DNA from: Labyrinthula sp. Ha
Taxonomy: Eukaryota; Sar; Bigyra; Labyrinthulida; Labyrinthulaceae
Assembly (NCBI GenBank): GCA_015227615.1
Contig: JAALGZ010000009.1
Coordinates: 62,001-126,000, forward strand
Length of the DNA stretch: 64,000 nucleotides
Direction: 5' to 3'
In this document: positions 45,073 to 56,230 of the stretch, piece by piece
Numbering within the stretch: position 1 is the stretch's first letter
Layout: every line of letters starts with the position of its first letter
Made by a program: the position numbers and the translations under genes
The notes under the pieces: generated by a model
Told to the model about the DNA's origin: nothing
What the model saw: only the letters and a program-made list of their open reading frames with translations
Database searches by the model: none

Positions 45073-46802
45073 TCGAATTGTTTTTGGTTTTATGATGATT
45101 TCTTGGTAATGTGATATTCAAGTTTCGATCCTATATTTTTTTGACGATAGAGACAGAGTTGAAGGTTGTAGATGCGGGTGCTAAGTGAGGAAAATTCCTT
45201 GTTAAGGAATATATGATTCAAAAACACATTGAGAGAAAGCTCGAAAGATTCTATAATTTGAAAAGCTGTATCAATAAAGTAGAAATTGATTATTTTGTTC
45301 ATCATTGAGAATCATCAAGAATCCTCAACCAACTCCCCACTAAGGAACTCATTCCTCATCCAGTAAAGCTCAGTCAATTTCCAAGTCAAAAATTCTTAAT
45401 AAGTCTCTTCTTCCTCACTCAATGTGGCATAGCGGCCCTCGCAGTTACCCGGAAAGTTTCTTAAAAATCCGGGCAAGTCCTCGCTGAGGACACGCTCTGT
45501 ACTCGTGCTAAAGTTATGTAAGGTAACTCATTCCTGTATAAGAGTCTTGTTTCGTCATTGTTTACGTTTTCTATTAAAGTTGTAGAAAGCACCTCGCTTT
45601 AGGAACTCTTCTTTCCGAAAGCACCTGGAAACTTGCTTTCCGGGTTTGAGCTAAGAAACAGGAAAAAAATTGATGATTGGTACATTGAAGGAAGGCTGTT
45701 TTGATCCTTTCTTCCCAAGAATTTTGAAAGTTAGGAAGCTCTAACCAACTTCTTGAGTTCATTACCAGTCTTCTCAAATAGACAGTACGAATAAGATCTA
45801 TACTCCTGTGATGAAGCCAATCCTTCCAATTACCCTGCTTCTTTTAAACTTATTTGGATTGATAACTTTGGGAAGTAAACATTAGTTTCACGGCCATATG
45901 GGGACGAATCTCTAATCTTGCGCAAAGTGTCATCAAATTTCACATCTAGCATGCGAAGACCGAATATCATCTTAAGTTTTCAATAATTTATACAGGTCCT
46001 GCTATTCTGCAAGCATGAAAAATAACCTTTTTATATTCTTTATTTTCTTCTCGAGATATAATCTGTTAATCGGTAACCATCTCTAAGGTTTGCAGGTCTA
46101 GGTGAGTAAAGAAAATTTAAATAGGATAAACCGGAAGATCTGTACAATAATTGTACCCGTGGTTCGAGAAAATTACATGGATTCAGCACCATGTGGTAAC
46201 CAAAGCCTAACCTAGAGCAGAATTATGAAAGAAATTTAATTTATTGCTGATTTTATAACTCAAAAGAGGTGAAACCAAGCAACACAAAGTAAATCCTTGT
46301 GACAAGCGATTTATATATACATATAAGTGAGTGCTGTTAGAACGCCAATTGACAACTACTTTAGACCTTATTTGAGCAACCTGATTGGTAGAGCCAATTA
46401 TCATTTTTTTATCACTGGTTCTTGTGCTCAATATAAACCACATGAGTTTAATAAAAGTTTGCTCAAATTCTTGGTAATACTGTTGTGCTCCTGAGTCTTA
46501 TTACCTTAATGCACCCGTCCATCCTGTTATTAAACCATTCACTATAGTTGTTGTTTCGTGGTTTTCTTAAGTTTACTTACCTTTGTACACTACCTAAGAA
46601 AAAGAACTTTTACATCCAAGATGAGTTATTTTTTTTCATGCTTGTTTCGACTCTCACGCTACTCATACAAGCAGCTGAGTGCAGCTCTGAGTGTAATATC
46701 TCCACTTTTTTCTTTGTTTGGCTATAATAAACTTAAAATTCCCACGAAAATAGATATACTGAAAATAATAGATGTGTCATACACAATAAGTTAAAAAATA
46801 AT
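45073..46802. other. intergenic, 1.7 kb, with short hairpins
   Basis: No gene. Several small inverted repeats lie close together: CCCGGA...TCCGGG at about 45449-45474, TCCTCGCTGAGGA at about 45479-45491, and a GAAAGCACC...GCTTTC hairpin near 45619-45641. The segment 45300-45460 resembles, in reverse complement, 51285-51450 (shared TCCGGGTAAC and TTGAGTGAGG-like words). Confidence 0.5.
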
Positions 46803-47849
46803 TTATAGCAAAACAAGTACTAAGGTAATATCATCCATACTCCCTTTTGTTTTTGCTTTTTCTAGAATTGTTTTAGACAGATCATCGCAAGTTTTATTGG
46901 TTTTCAAACCATCTTTAATTACTTTGGATATCTGAGATATATTTAATACATCCCAAATCCCATCAGAGGCAACTAATATGAACGAGCGATACTGTTTATT
47001 ATAAATATTTGTTAAAATCTTCTCTCTTTTTACATATGGTTCAGAAATAAGACATTTCTTCTCACCCTGTAACTTATACTTGACATCAATATCTCCAAAA
47101 CTACGACTTGGTTCAAGAGAATATATTCTTCCTCCTATAACTTTCCCACCAGCGTTTTCTATTCGTTTTTGTTCATTTGAACAAGATGCACGGTGTTCTG
47201 AAGTTAACTCTACACCTTTTCTATACTTTACCTTCATAGTATTTCTAAAAAAAGAATTCTTTCTCTCCGTAACTTCAACAGGAACATAAAACGCATTACA
47301 ATCGCCGACATTTGCTATCAACATTTCCCCTTTTCTAACCAAACAGACGGTTCCACAGCTTCCACTGAAATTACTGCTCTTCTCAGCCGCAGTGCAAAAC
47401 TCTTTATCAACCTCGTCAAACAATACCTTCAAAAGTTTTTCTCCATTTTCCCAATGTTCTTGCATTGTAAAACTTTCCTCTATTCTTATAGCTAGTCTCC
47501 TAGCCACAAAATCTGCGCAGGCAGATCCTCCGTGGCCATCGAAAACACCAACCATAGCGTCCAAGCAACATAAGGTATCACTTCCTTCTTCGAATACGTG
47601 ATAAAACGCTTGGTCCTGAGATATTGTGTGGTTTGGACTGACACACTGTGCACAAGATATTTTGAAATCCGCTGCCGTCGGAGGTGAATTTAAATCTTCT
47701 TCGGAAGAAACATCAGAATAAACTTCCACACTGCGTGACTTTTTTAACATAGAAGAAAACGACGAGAAAGATCGAAGAGAACCAAAGTGTTTGCTATGTT
47801 TATAGGGTGATGTTGCAGTTGGTGGTGGTAACAGAATCGTTGTATCCAT
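46803..47849 (-). CDS. PP2C-family (PPM) serine/threonine phosphatase
   Basis: 348 aa, single exon. The PPM motifs appear in order: SQDQAFYHVFEE, VGVFDGHGGSACADF (metal-binding D of DGHGG), SGSCGTVCLV, IANVGDCNAF, LEPSRSFGD, ILVASDGIWDVL (metal-binding Asp) and GSMDDITLVLV at the very end. The family's usual GDS reads GDC here. About 60 residues precede the catalytic domain and are Ser-rich (SLRSFSSFSSMLKKSRS), a likely regulatory, phosphorylated stretch. These enzymes are Mg/Mn-dependent monomeric phosphatases in the cytosol or nucleus; the substrate is unknown. The gene lies 276 nt from glutamate 5-kinase on the same strand. Confidence 0.93.
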   Translation of the reverse strand: MDTTILLPPPTATSPYKHSKHFGSLRSFSSFSSMLKKSRSVEVYSDVSSEEDLNSPPTAADFKISCAQCVSPNHTISQDQAFYHVFEEGSDTLCCLDAMVGVFDGHGGSACADFVARRLAIRIEESFTMQEHWENGEKLLKVLFDEVDKEFCTAAEKSSNFSGSCGTVCLVRKGEMLIANVGDCNAFYVPVEVTERKNSFFRNTMKVKYRKGVELTSEHRASCSNEQKRIENAGGKVIGGRIYSLEPSRSFGDIDVKYKLQGEKKCLISEPYVKREKILTNIYNKQYRSFILVASDGIWDVLNISQISKVIKDGLKTNKTCDDLSKTILEKAKTKGSMDDITLVLVLL

Positions 47850-48125
47850 AGTTACTTTATCTAAATTCGTATTCTGCTGAAGTTTCTGATTTTTCTGAAG
47901 AGTTGATTTATTTCTGTGTTGGTGCGATATAAATTTTATCTATAGTGAATTAATCACGAACGCACTAATAAACTGGTAAGGCCTAAAATACAGTAATTTC
48001 CCATCTTAAAAAGTGATGGGATCACAACAATGAATACGATGATATATCTAAAGAGTAAAGACAACTCCGCAGTAGCTAGTAGCCAGCGAACGCAACTTTT
48101 CAGTATACATTTTTTTATGTCACTT

Positions 48126-49406
48126 TCAACTATCATAATCCGACTCATGTGAGGAAGCATTAGTTTCATAATCAACTTCTCCATTTTTTCCTGGTTTCGG
48201 ATGACAGACAGATACATTTTTGCGGTGAATTACTAAGCCAGTTGTTCCAAGCTTCCTTTTCAAGATTTCAGAGGTTGAGAGACCCTTAATTTGATCCAAG
48301 TGAATACTATCGCAGTGTGACAGCCCAACACCTACTTCTAAGCCTGTTTCATCTTCTATCTTTATTGCTGACATTTGTGGAAACTCTCCGTTAACACTTT
48401 TTATTCCTGCAGAATAAATATTCTTACGGTTCTTTGAAGCTTCTACAGCCCCTTTATCCAAAACTATCGTTCCACGTATTCTTAGACTTCTAATCCAACG
48501 CTTCCTAGTTGACGGATATTCTCTCAACCTTTCAAATTTTGTGCCCAAGAGGAGCTTTGAACCTTCAGAGAGATAGTCAACTATCTTATCACAGTTTGAT
48601 GCTTTCAAAACAACAGCTTCTACTCCTTGACTACTTGCAAGATGACCAGCGTTGATTTTAACCAAAATTCCTCCAGATCCAAACTTTCCGCTTGATTTCT
48701 GCTCCTTCGCACCAGATATTTCAACTACGTCTTCTATACACAAGGCTACTTGATTACGATAAGGATCAAAGTTTCTGATGCCAGGTTTTGTTTTACTCTT
48801 TAATGTTATAACATCCACTTTTTTCGCCTCTTTGACTTCATTTGGATTGTCTAAATAGACTCCATCAACATCTGTTAATAAGAACAAATACCCAGCTTTA
48901 AGCAAACCAGCAAGTTGAGCAGCCAAAGAATCATTTTCACTCCTTAACTCTTCTGTTGCGACTGAGTCATTCTCATTTACTATTGGGATAACACCAAATT
49001 CAAAGAGTTGAGTGAACGCTTGTAAAGCATTTGTATATTGCTCTCTGTTTCTGAAGGTATCATAGGTAATTAAAATCTGCGAGCAAACTTCGCTTAATTC
49101 AGTAAAGATTCTTGTGTAAATTTGCATTAGTTTGACTTGACCAATAGAAGCTAAAGCTTGTCTCACTCCAATCGAGTAAGGTTTTTCCAGAACAGTTCCA
49201 GATGTTTCTAGATTCTTTTTTTCCACCAAAGCCGCAGCCACAGCTCCAGAAGATACAATGGTTGGAAAGAAACCTTTCTTCTTCAAACGAACACACGTTT
49301 CCGCTAGCTTCCTTAGCATTTCTTCATCCACATATAAATTTCCATTCTCATCTTTTACGATTGAGGAACTTCCAATTTTAATGACAATGATTTTTTCGTT
49401 CTGCAT
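48126..49406 (-). CDS. glutamate 5-kinase with C-terminal PUA domain
   Basis: 426 aa, single exon. It phosphorylates glutamate in the first step of proline synthesis. The amino-acid-kinase domain (about residues 1-290) shows VIKIGSSSIV, VSSGAVAAA, NENDSVATEELR and NDSLAAQLAGLL, then LFLLTDVDGVYLDNP and GSGGILVKINAG with SSQGVEAVV. The PUA domain follows (RIRGTIVLDKGAVEAS... IYSAGIKSVNGEF...). This is the stand-alone bacterial/fungal layout, not the P5CS kinase-reductase fusion of plants and animals. The last 25 residues (NGEVDYETNASSHESDYDS) are an extra acidic tail. No targeting peptide is apparent, so it is probably cytosolic. It is divergent from the J-domain gene with only 25 nt between start codons. 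Confidence 0.95.
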   Translation of the reverse strand: MQNEKIIVIKIGSSSIVKDENGNLYVDEEMLRKLAETCVRLKKKGFFPTIVSSGAVAAALVEKKNLETSGTVLEKPYSIGVRQALASIGQVKLMQIYTRIFTELSEVCSQILITYDTFRNREQYTNALQAFTQLFEFGVIPIVNENDSVATEELRSENDSLAAQLAGLLKAGYLFLLTDVDGVYLDNPNEVKEAKKVDVITLKSKTKPGIRNFDPYRNQVALCIEDVVEISGAKEQKSSGKFGSGGILVKINAGHLASSQGVEAVVLKASNCDKIVDYLSEGSKLLLGTKFERLREYPSTRKRWIRSLRIRGTIVLDKGAVEASKNRKNIYSAGIKSVNGEFPQMSAIKIEDETGLEVGVGLSHCDSIHLDQIKGLSTSEILKRKLGTTGLVIHRKNVSVCHPKPGKNGEVDYETNASSHESDYDS

Positions 49407-49431
49407 TTTCTTTTTTCAAATTTATCCGTTA
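49407..49431. promoter_or_regulatory. 25-nt head-to-head spacer
   Basis: This is the whole space between the glutamate 5-kinase start codon (minus) and the first ATG of the J-domain gene (plus). It is T/A-rich. If both starts are right, promoters must lie inside the opposite genes' coding DNA or transcripts must overlap. Using Met3 or Met5 of the J-protein widens the gap only to 31 or 37 nt. Confidence 0.5.
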
Positions 49432-49860
49432 ATGAAAATGGGAATGAAGTTTCTGCGAAATTTCTCGAAGATAGCAACAAACAAAGCGTTGGAAGAAAAG
49501 GCTTTCGAATGGTGTTGTCTTATTCACGGAGAGTATATAATACCATGTTTAACGTGTCCATATACGGAGAAGGTCCGGAAGTTGATGATGAAGGAGAAGA
49601 GAAGAAATCCTGAGTTGTTTGGACGTGAGTTTATAGTTAATGACGCTAAGTTGAAAGAGGCCATGTCACTTTTTGGTTTGAAGGATATTGATCTTCGAAA
49701 CATTGAGAAGAAGAAAATAAGAAAAATTTTCAACAAGCTGGCTTTGAAGTCGCATCCAGACTCAAGGTGTGAAGAAGCAGATGGTGAAAATGAAATTGAT
49801 TTCTCCCGAGTTTACCAGGCTTACAAACAGCTTCTCAGCTACCTTGAAAGCAGTAATTAA
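49432..49860 (+). CDS. J-domain (DnaJ-like) co-chaperone, possibly mitochondrial
   Basis: 142 aa from ATG 49432 (MKMGMKFLRNFSKIATNK). Longer in-frame reading upstream runs antisense through glutamate 5-kinase and is not credible. The C-terminal J domain (about residues 76-140) has KEAMSLFGLKDIDLRN, the basic helix II KKKIRKIFNKLALKSH and the diagnostic HPD at 108-110, then FSRVYQAYKQLLSYL as helix III. J proteins stimulate Hsp70 ATPase. The basic N-terminus could target mitochondria. The segment 21-70 has CCLIHGEYIIPCLTCPYT with four cysteines, not a pattern I know. Because the J domain is C-terminal and no Gly/Phe or zinc domain follows, it is a DnaJC-type protein. No specific ortholog is assigned. 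Confidence 0.85.
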   Translation: MKMGMKFLRNFSKIATNKALEEKAFEWCCLIHGEYIIPCLTCPYTEKVRKLMMKEKRRNPELFGREFIVNDAKLKEAMSLFGLKDIDLRNIEKKKIRKIFNKLALKSHPDSRCEEADGENEIDFSRVYQAYKQLLSYLESSN

Positions 49861-52800
49861 AGAAAAGGTGGACAGGGTAGATGATACTAGGAGCATTGTT
49901 GTAAGGCAATATTTTTCTGAGAAAAATCTACAGAAAAGTGTTTTACTTCCCTGAAATAGTTCGGTTTGATAGGGAATAGGATCTATAGATTCCTCGCCAG
50001 AACTTCTATCCTTGTGTGACAATCATCTTTCAAACTCTGTTGACTTGTTCATACATTATCGATAGACTGTTTACTGGTGCGTTTTACAAAATTTGCTATC
50101 TATTTCGGTAAGTTTAGGTTTTGCATGAACTCAAACACAGAGGAGTACTATAGCACGTATGCTGGGCATGGTTTCTATGAAACTCTTTGTGATTATTGGC
50201 TAGCTTTAGTAATATATTAGATTAGCATAAAAAGTGCTTGTATCACGTTCAAAGGGTTTTTCTTTGTCTTTTGCTATAGAAATACGACAGTAGTTGCTCA
50301 ACATTCTCAAAAAAGGTTTTCCTGGGGACAAAATGTTTTCTTGAGTCTTCGAATAGATGTTTAAATCCAATACGGTGTGTTGAATAAACCAAAAATCCAA
50401 GTTACGAGAAATAATATGGAAAGAAAATGATTTTGTGCAAGATACGAAATCTGGCTGTATGTTAACCTTCAGTAAATAATTCAAGTTAATGAGGAAGGAT
50501 AGGCAACCATCAAACCTGATACAGCTGATGGGAAGCTATCTTTAAAATGATCTCAATTACTTCTTTCTGAGCTTAAGTAGTGGTAGCTCTAAAGTAACTT
50601 TACAGAATTTGCAAGTCTCAATAACACTAGATTGTTACTAAGGTGTTTTTCAACCAGTCAGACTGTTATAACTTGGAAAGTTTATCTCGTCTTTGGAGTC
50701 TTTGTAAATACAGAGTCTCTGATGCCTTAATCTCATGATAATTTGAAGGCTTCAGACAAGTATCCGGTTGTTTCGATGTTTGTATTGTTATGGCATATGT
50801 TTGATGACTAAGTACTATTTTATTCTTACAACATCCTATTTGTGAAGCATACAAAGGACTTTGCAGCGAACTTAAAGGTAAAGAGTGCTATCTCACTGAG
50901 AACTTATTTGGGTTGTTTAATAAATTTCAGAGTGAATGAGTGAGTCTCGATACTACATTGACTGAAGAACTAACGAAGGTTATGACTGAGGGTTTATCAG
51001 GAGTTAACTGAGGATTTATGAGATATCATTAAGAATCTTGTTCATCTACCCTACTCTTGTTCCATAGTATGTGCCTGATATCTTCCCACAATTTTCAACT
51101 CTACTTTCTCTCCATCAATTCTCCATTACATATGTTCTAAGCATTTGGAGAAGCCAAACAGCAGGGACAGGCAAATAATTTCAGCAAGATCTGTTAGTTT
51201 TGCTCAGTTTTCACTTTTATTACACAATTATTGATCAAGCTAAGTTATTTCTTATTATGCAAAATTAAAATGCGCAAAAATTTTAAATGTCCGGGTAACA
51301 CCACTCGATTCCTCAATGAATATATCTGAGAATCGTCATGAGTGAGTTTTCAAGGTTCTCAAAACCTCGATAACTTTCCTTGAGTGTGTTTGAGTTTCAG
51401 GATCCTTAATTCCACAATGAGGAATTTGGCTCAGACTACAGCCTTAGGCTCAAGAGCAACCGTCCATAAAGAATTACGGGACATCCTTCATTCGAAGAAC
51501 AAGCATAGATGAGCCTTTGGAAACCAAGGTAAAAAAAATTAGAGGACCCTCATAACGTTGCAAACTCAAATTTATGGTACAGCCATTACTTGAGGTTTGT
51601 TTTAAAAATCTTCAAATTTTTCGTACCACTGGAAGCAATAGAAGAAACTGAACTGATCTTTTTCTATTCACCTTAACGTCAATATTACTCTTATATCATG
51701 GACCTATCACTTGATTCAAATCCCTACTCAGTCTCTTAGTAAATAGCAGCCTCAACCAAAGGGAATAATCCAAGTAAATGCTATTCTACTGAGGATGAAG
51801 AGGTACAAGCCTGATTAGGAGTTCATTTGCAAGTTCCCCCCCATAAGGTTACTTTAGCCATGATTTGATGTATTTTTGTAATTCTAAATAATCCATATCT
51901 TTATACAAGAAAAAAAATGTTTGAGAAAGCTAAGTTGGAACATAGACAGAAAGGTTACTGCAGTCGCTCAAATCATATATTATTAGAGTTTTGCTTATTG
52001 TTGTCATTTTAAGAATTTGCCCTAAGGTAGAGTTTCTTTCATATCTACTCACTTGTATTAAAAAGTACCCTAAGTAAATTCTTACAAAGTGAAATTTTTC
52101 TTTCCTTGGAATAAATAAGAAATGTATATTCTTGAGTTAGCTTAGAACTTCTAACATACTTCTTCCTATAAGATCCGTTAATATGTGGGTTGACCGGAAT
52201 AAGAATTCAAGGCAATTATAACTGTCAAGTTAAAGAATAAGAAATATCCCACTTAGGGTTGACGTTAGTTCGAAATAGATTCTTTTGGGGTTTACAATAT
52301 AGTGCCCCTATTTCATTTTCAATCTCAATAAAACTCTAAAAATCTTCCTTAGAGAAATTTGCTCTTAGCGTCAATTAAAGTAGAATACAGATACACTTAG
52401 GAATAGGACCGTTGACTAATGTCAATCTTAGACTTGTTCATAAGTTTCGTTGCGTAGAGAACCGGGAAACAAAAGGATTTGCAACTAGGTCAATAAGGAA
52501 CAGGAAATCAGGGTAGTAGTACAAGCAAGTTAGTATATGGACCCTGTTCTCTGCAACATGTGGTTTCAGCATCACGAATTCAACAATCTTGTTGCTCCAT
52601 TAAATGTTAGTAGAGCCAATTAAAGCCTAAAGACAATGAATCCTACTGTTTCGATTTTTATAGATTTTGGAGTTTTATAAGTTTGAAACAAGTAACACGT
52701 TCTTGCTACAGTATCTTAGCACTAGTTGTACAATTTTTTAAGGTTTTTGGATTACTATGAACAATTTTGCAGATCAGCCTGTTCTTTACACAGAGCGTTC

Positions 52801-54725
52801 TCCTATAAAGTTCTCGATGCAGAAACAAGGAGCGTTACAAGCGCACATTCAGAAGAAAATCTGCTCGAGAGACTTATTTATTGTAGTCATATCAACAACA
52901 AAATCATTTTTAAGACTAGAATCTCGTTTCATGCTAAGAATAGAGTGTGCATAGCTAAGGAATTTCGCGATGGAAATCATCATTCCCTTGATTCTGACAG
53001 TTAATCTAATAATGTTAAGGTCAATTATTAATTTCAACTTTCTGAGGAAGGAAGAGATCCATTAGTCCGACTTGTATCCCGGGCCATTAACCTACCATTG
53101 GTATGAAAAATCGTGCCACAGCAGCTTGTGATCAGAAGATAAGAATCTATCATCCCTTACAGGATGTTGAACAATGCAAGAGAAACTCTTAGCTCAAAGG
53201 AAGTGATTCTGCTGTTTAAACTTGAATTCAGGCTGAAACCTAAAGTTGAACCTCTTGAACCATTTATTGAAGTAAGAACAAACATTCATGCAGTTGTGTT
53301 ATGGGAATGGAAACGAGGTTGAGTAAAGACTACTTAAAGTATAATAACTTGAGTCGGCAGGATCTTATATAAAGAATGGCTGAATACCTCATATGATAGA
53401 TGATGTCCATCGGCGTTGTCTATTTTGTCAGGTTTGTCTGCCTAATAATAGTGCTATGAACCATTGGATCTCTAAAGTGTATAGTTCTCACATTGCAACA
53501 TTTAGGTCTAGATAAATAGCATGCAGTTTTGATGAGATATAACTCAAAAGGCGTCCAAAATAGACTAAAGTTAGAAAAGAATAAAACATGTTAGATGCTA
53601 CGACCATCTACAAGGGGTTATGGCCTTTTCTTAGAGATATTTAAGCAGTTTAGAAAAACAATTTCATTTAGACTTGAACAAACTTTTACGGGAGATTTTA
53701 GCTCCCATGAAGATTTGCTGAAGTATTTAGAAGATATGAAATATGAATATATTGCACCAAGAAATTCTTTTTATTTGCCTTCTACAATATAAGTATAAGT
53801 CCTAAGTACGGCAAAAAAATATTATTAGGGTTTTTTATTGTTGCATAAATTTATGCTCAAAGAGTGAAACAATGTTATAGCGTTGCAGCAGGAAAAGACT
53901 AGCCAAAACATCTTCCTTGCAAGCAAAGTCTTTGGGCTATAATGAACTACCTTCTCCCCACGTAACAATAACAGAAAAGAAAATTCATCTAAAAGTTAAA
54001 GGAAATAATACTCTTCAATTGGAATATGTTTCATTTGTAGAAATGTCCTACCACTATAGCTTCAGCAAATAGTACGGCTATGTAATAAGTTCATTGTCAC
54101 CATTGACACATGGAAAATTGAAACTACCAACCAAACACCATGAAAACATTGTATCGTTGACCAGAATCATGATAATACTATTTACTTCTGTGGATTTCTC
54201 CTATTAAAAAATAGTTTGCAAAGATGTTACCAACATCTTTAACCTGGTCAAGAACCTGTTCTTCAGGAATATGTGTAGACTTCTGAAGAGATAATTAATT
54301 TGAAGTCACCCTTCTACAAAACTGCATGTCAGATACTTGGTCTACTTTGGCTAAGAAAAGAAGAAAATATATGCTTAGCCCTGATTGAGTAATAAACATA
54401 AGCTGATTATATCCTAAATACCTTGACCATTTAAATGTAATGGGGTTAAGCAAGAAGTTATTGATCTCAGTAAGACAAATGAAGAGGAGTATAATTCATC
54501 ATATCAACACTTCTTTCAAAAAGATGTAAATGGTAAGCAGAGCTACTATATTCTATCAAACGCGTATTTGTGTTAGAATATCTGAGCTTCACAAAGTTAC
54601 ATCATTGAGAAGGTACTCTAAGAAAACATGAAGAAGGAAGAAGATGTAGGGCAAGTAAAATAAATGTGGCAAATAGATATGCTCATAAAGATAGAACCAA
54701 AGGTTGCAGGTTTTCATGTCGCAAC

Positions 54726-55204
54726 TTGGCTTCGGATTTGATAAAAATTATAAATAATAGGTGGATAATCATTTTGATTCTGATTATCTAGAAAGGAAGT
54801 GGGGTTTTGATTATTATCATAAGATTCTAGTTTATTCTGATTATCAGTTGTTTATCAAACCAAAGATGGATATGCAACACGCTTCTAAAATACTGAGAAC
54901 TTCTCATTTAATTTCTGCACCGTATGAAAATCTTTAAGAACTGGGTACCTGACATAGGAATAATCATGTAATAGGATGTGATTGGGCCATGTGGCGACTT
55001 TTTTTGAAGCTTTGCATATGGTGCAACAAATGAAAAACTATTTTTTGGCCAATTGACTCAGGGCATTGTGACACAGCCCTGTATTGATAACCAATTGCTT
55101 ATCAATAATCAATCAAAATGGCTTCGCAAATATCCGAAGCAATAAATACTAAGAATATAAGTAAACTTCTTGGTGATAAACCATCAATAAATCAAGTCTG
55201 AGCC
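54726..55204 (+). repeat. MITE-like repeat, copy 2
   Basis: About 479 bp. It begins TTGGCTTCGGATTTGATAA and ends CAAGTCTGAGCC. It is colinear with copy 1 over its whole length, including the TTTTGATTCTGATTATCTAG word, TGTGACACAGCCCTGTATTG and CAATCAAAATGG. The central arm TTGATAACCAATTGCTTATC is a near-palindrome. The terminal inverted repeats are imperfect. No coding capacity. Confidence 0.75.
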
Positions 55205-55349
55205 CTAGCCGTAACTAATAAACTTGCTCTTTTAGTTCCAGCGCTTCGGAGGAACCCTGTGAAGGGTTAATGTTAAGTTTTTTCGAAAACACAAAGCATA
55301 ACCCCTCAGTGGCATCCTTTTATAAACCATGATAACGAACCTCAATCCT

Positions 55350-56230
55350 GATGTCCCTATCCATATCATTCTGCCCTTCCGATATAGTTATATATATTTA
55401 CGTTGAAAATTCGTTATTGGTTTTCTTTAAATTATGCTCTTCATTCATAAAATCGGGGTGTAAAGAAGATATATTACCTGTGCTGAATCTCTGGTGTGTC
55501 GATGCCTATATTTATTTACCCTTTCTTAAGGTGGATTTAAACTCAAGGAATATAAAACTAGATCTTATTTGTTTCACATTCTACTACTAATTTATTTTGA
55601 CGAGTGGTAAAGGTTTATAAAGAGCTTTCTACTACTCCCCCGAGGTGCTTTACATATGTCACTATATACTTTCGTGACCTTATAATGTATCTATGGTTTC
55701 AGTTTCCAATATCAATGGGTCATTTGCCAAAAATTTTGTTAGTTCTGCGCTCTCTGTTATTACATTGGTCTATTTGTTTCATTTCTACTCATCTGTTGCG
55801 CAGTACTTGGTCTAATCTTTTTTGTTTTTCTTGTATTACTTTTATGTTATTGTCATTTCCTAATCAGTTTCCATATATTTGTTCTATTTGTCAATAATTC
55901 ATTTCATTTAACTTCCATGGCACCATCTTATGGATTTTATGTCCCTATTTATAATTCTCTGCTCTATAGTATTATATATATTTCTTTATTTTTTACTACT
56001 TGCCACTTGTACAGCTTATCTTTACCCAATTTGACGTATTTTTCTTTGTTTTACACATCTGAGAAGTGAAACGTATATATAATTTTTTTAAGGTTCTTTA
56101 TGTGGCTCAATATTTTACCCTTTTCAATCGTGTCAATTCCTTTTTGACTCTCTGTGGATGCTTCTATTTGTTTCTGTTTAAATTTATCTATTTTTTGTTC
56201 TTGTGTTTTTTTTTTACAGTCATACTGGGG
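55350..56230. repeat. T-rich block, possible degenerate retroelement in reverse orientation
   Basis: The plus strand changes abruptly to T-rich sequence (A-rich on the minus strand) with several overlapping open plus frames made of Phe/Leu/Tyr, a composition effect. The intact copia element here has A-rich sense coding, so this could be an old element on the minus strand. Minus-strand frames are broken everywhere and I find no gag, integrase or RT motif. A run of nine G at about 56226-56234 marks its right edge. Speculative. Confidence 0.25.

Noticed and set aside
49258-49431. 58-codon N-terminal extension of the J-domain protein
   Set aside because: It is antisense to the glutamate 5-kinase N-terminus; its hydrophobic composition comes from the opposite strand's Lys/Glu codons.
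53595-53792. 65-codon plus-strand ORF with protein-like composition
   Set aside because: Too short, no motif, and no flanking exons found; it could be a gene fossil but cannot be supported.
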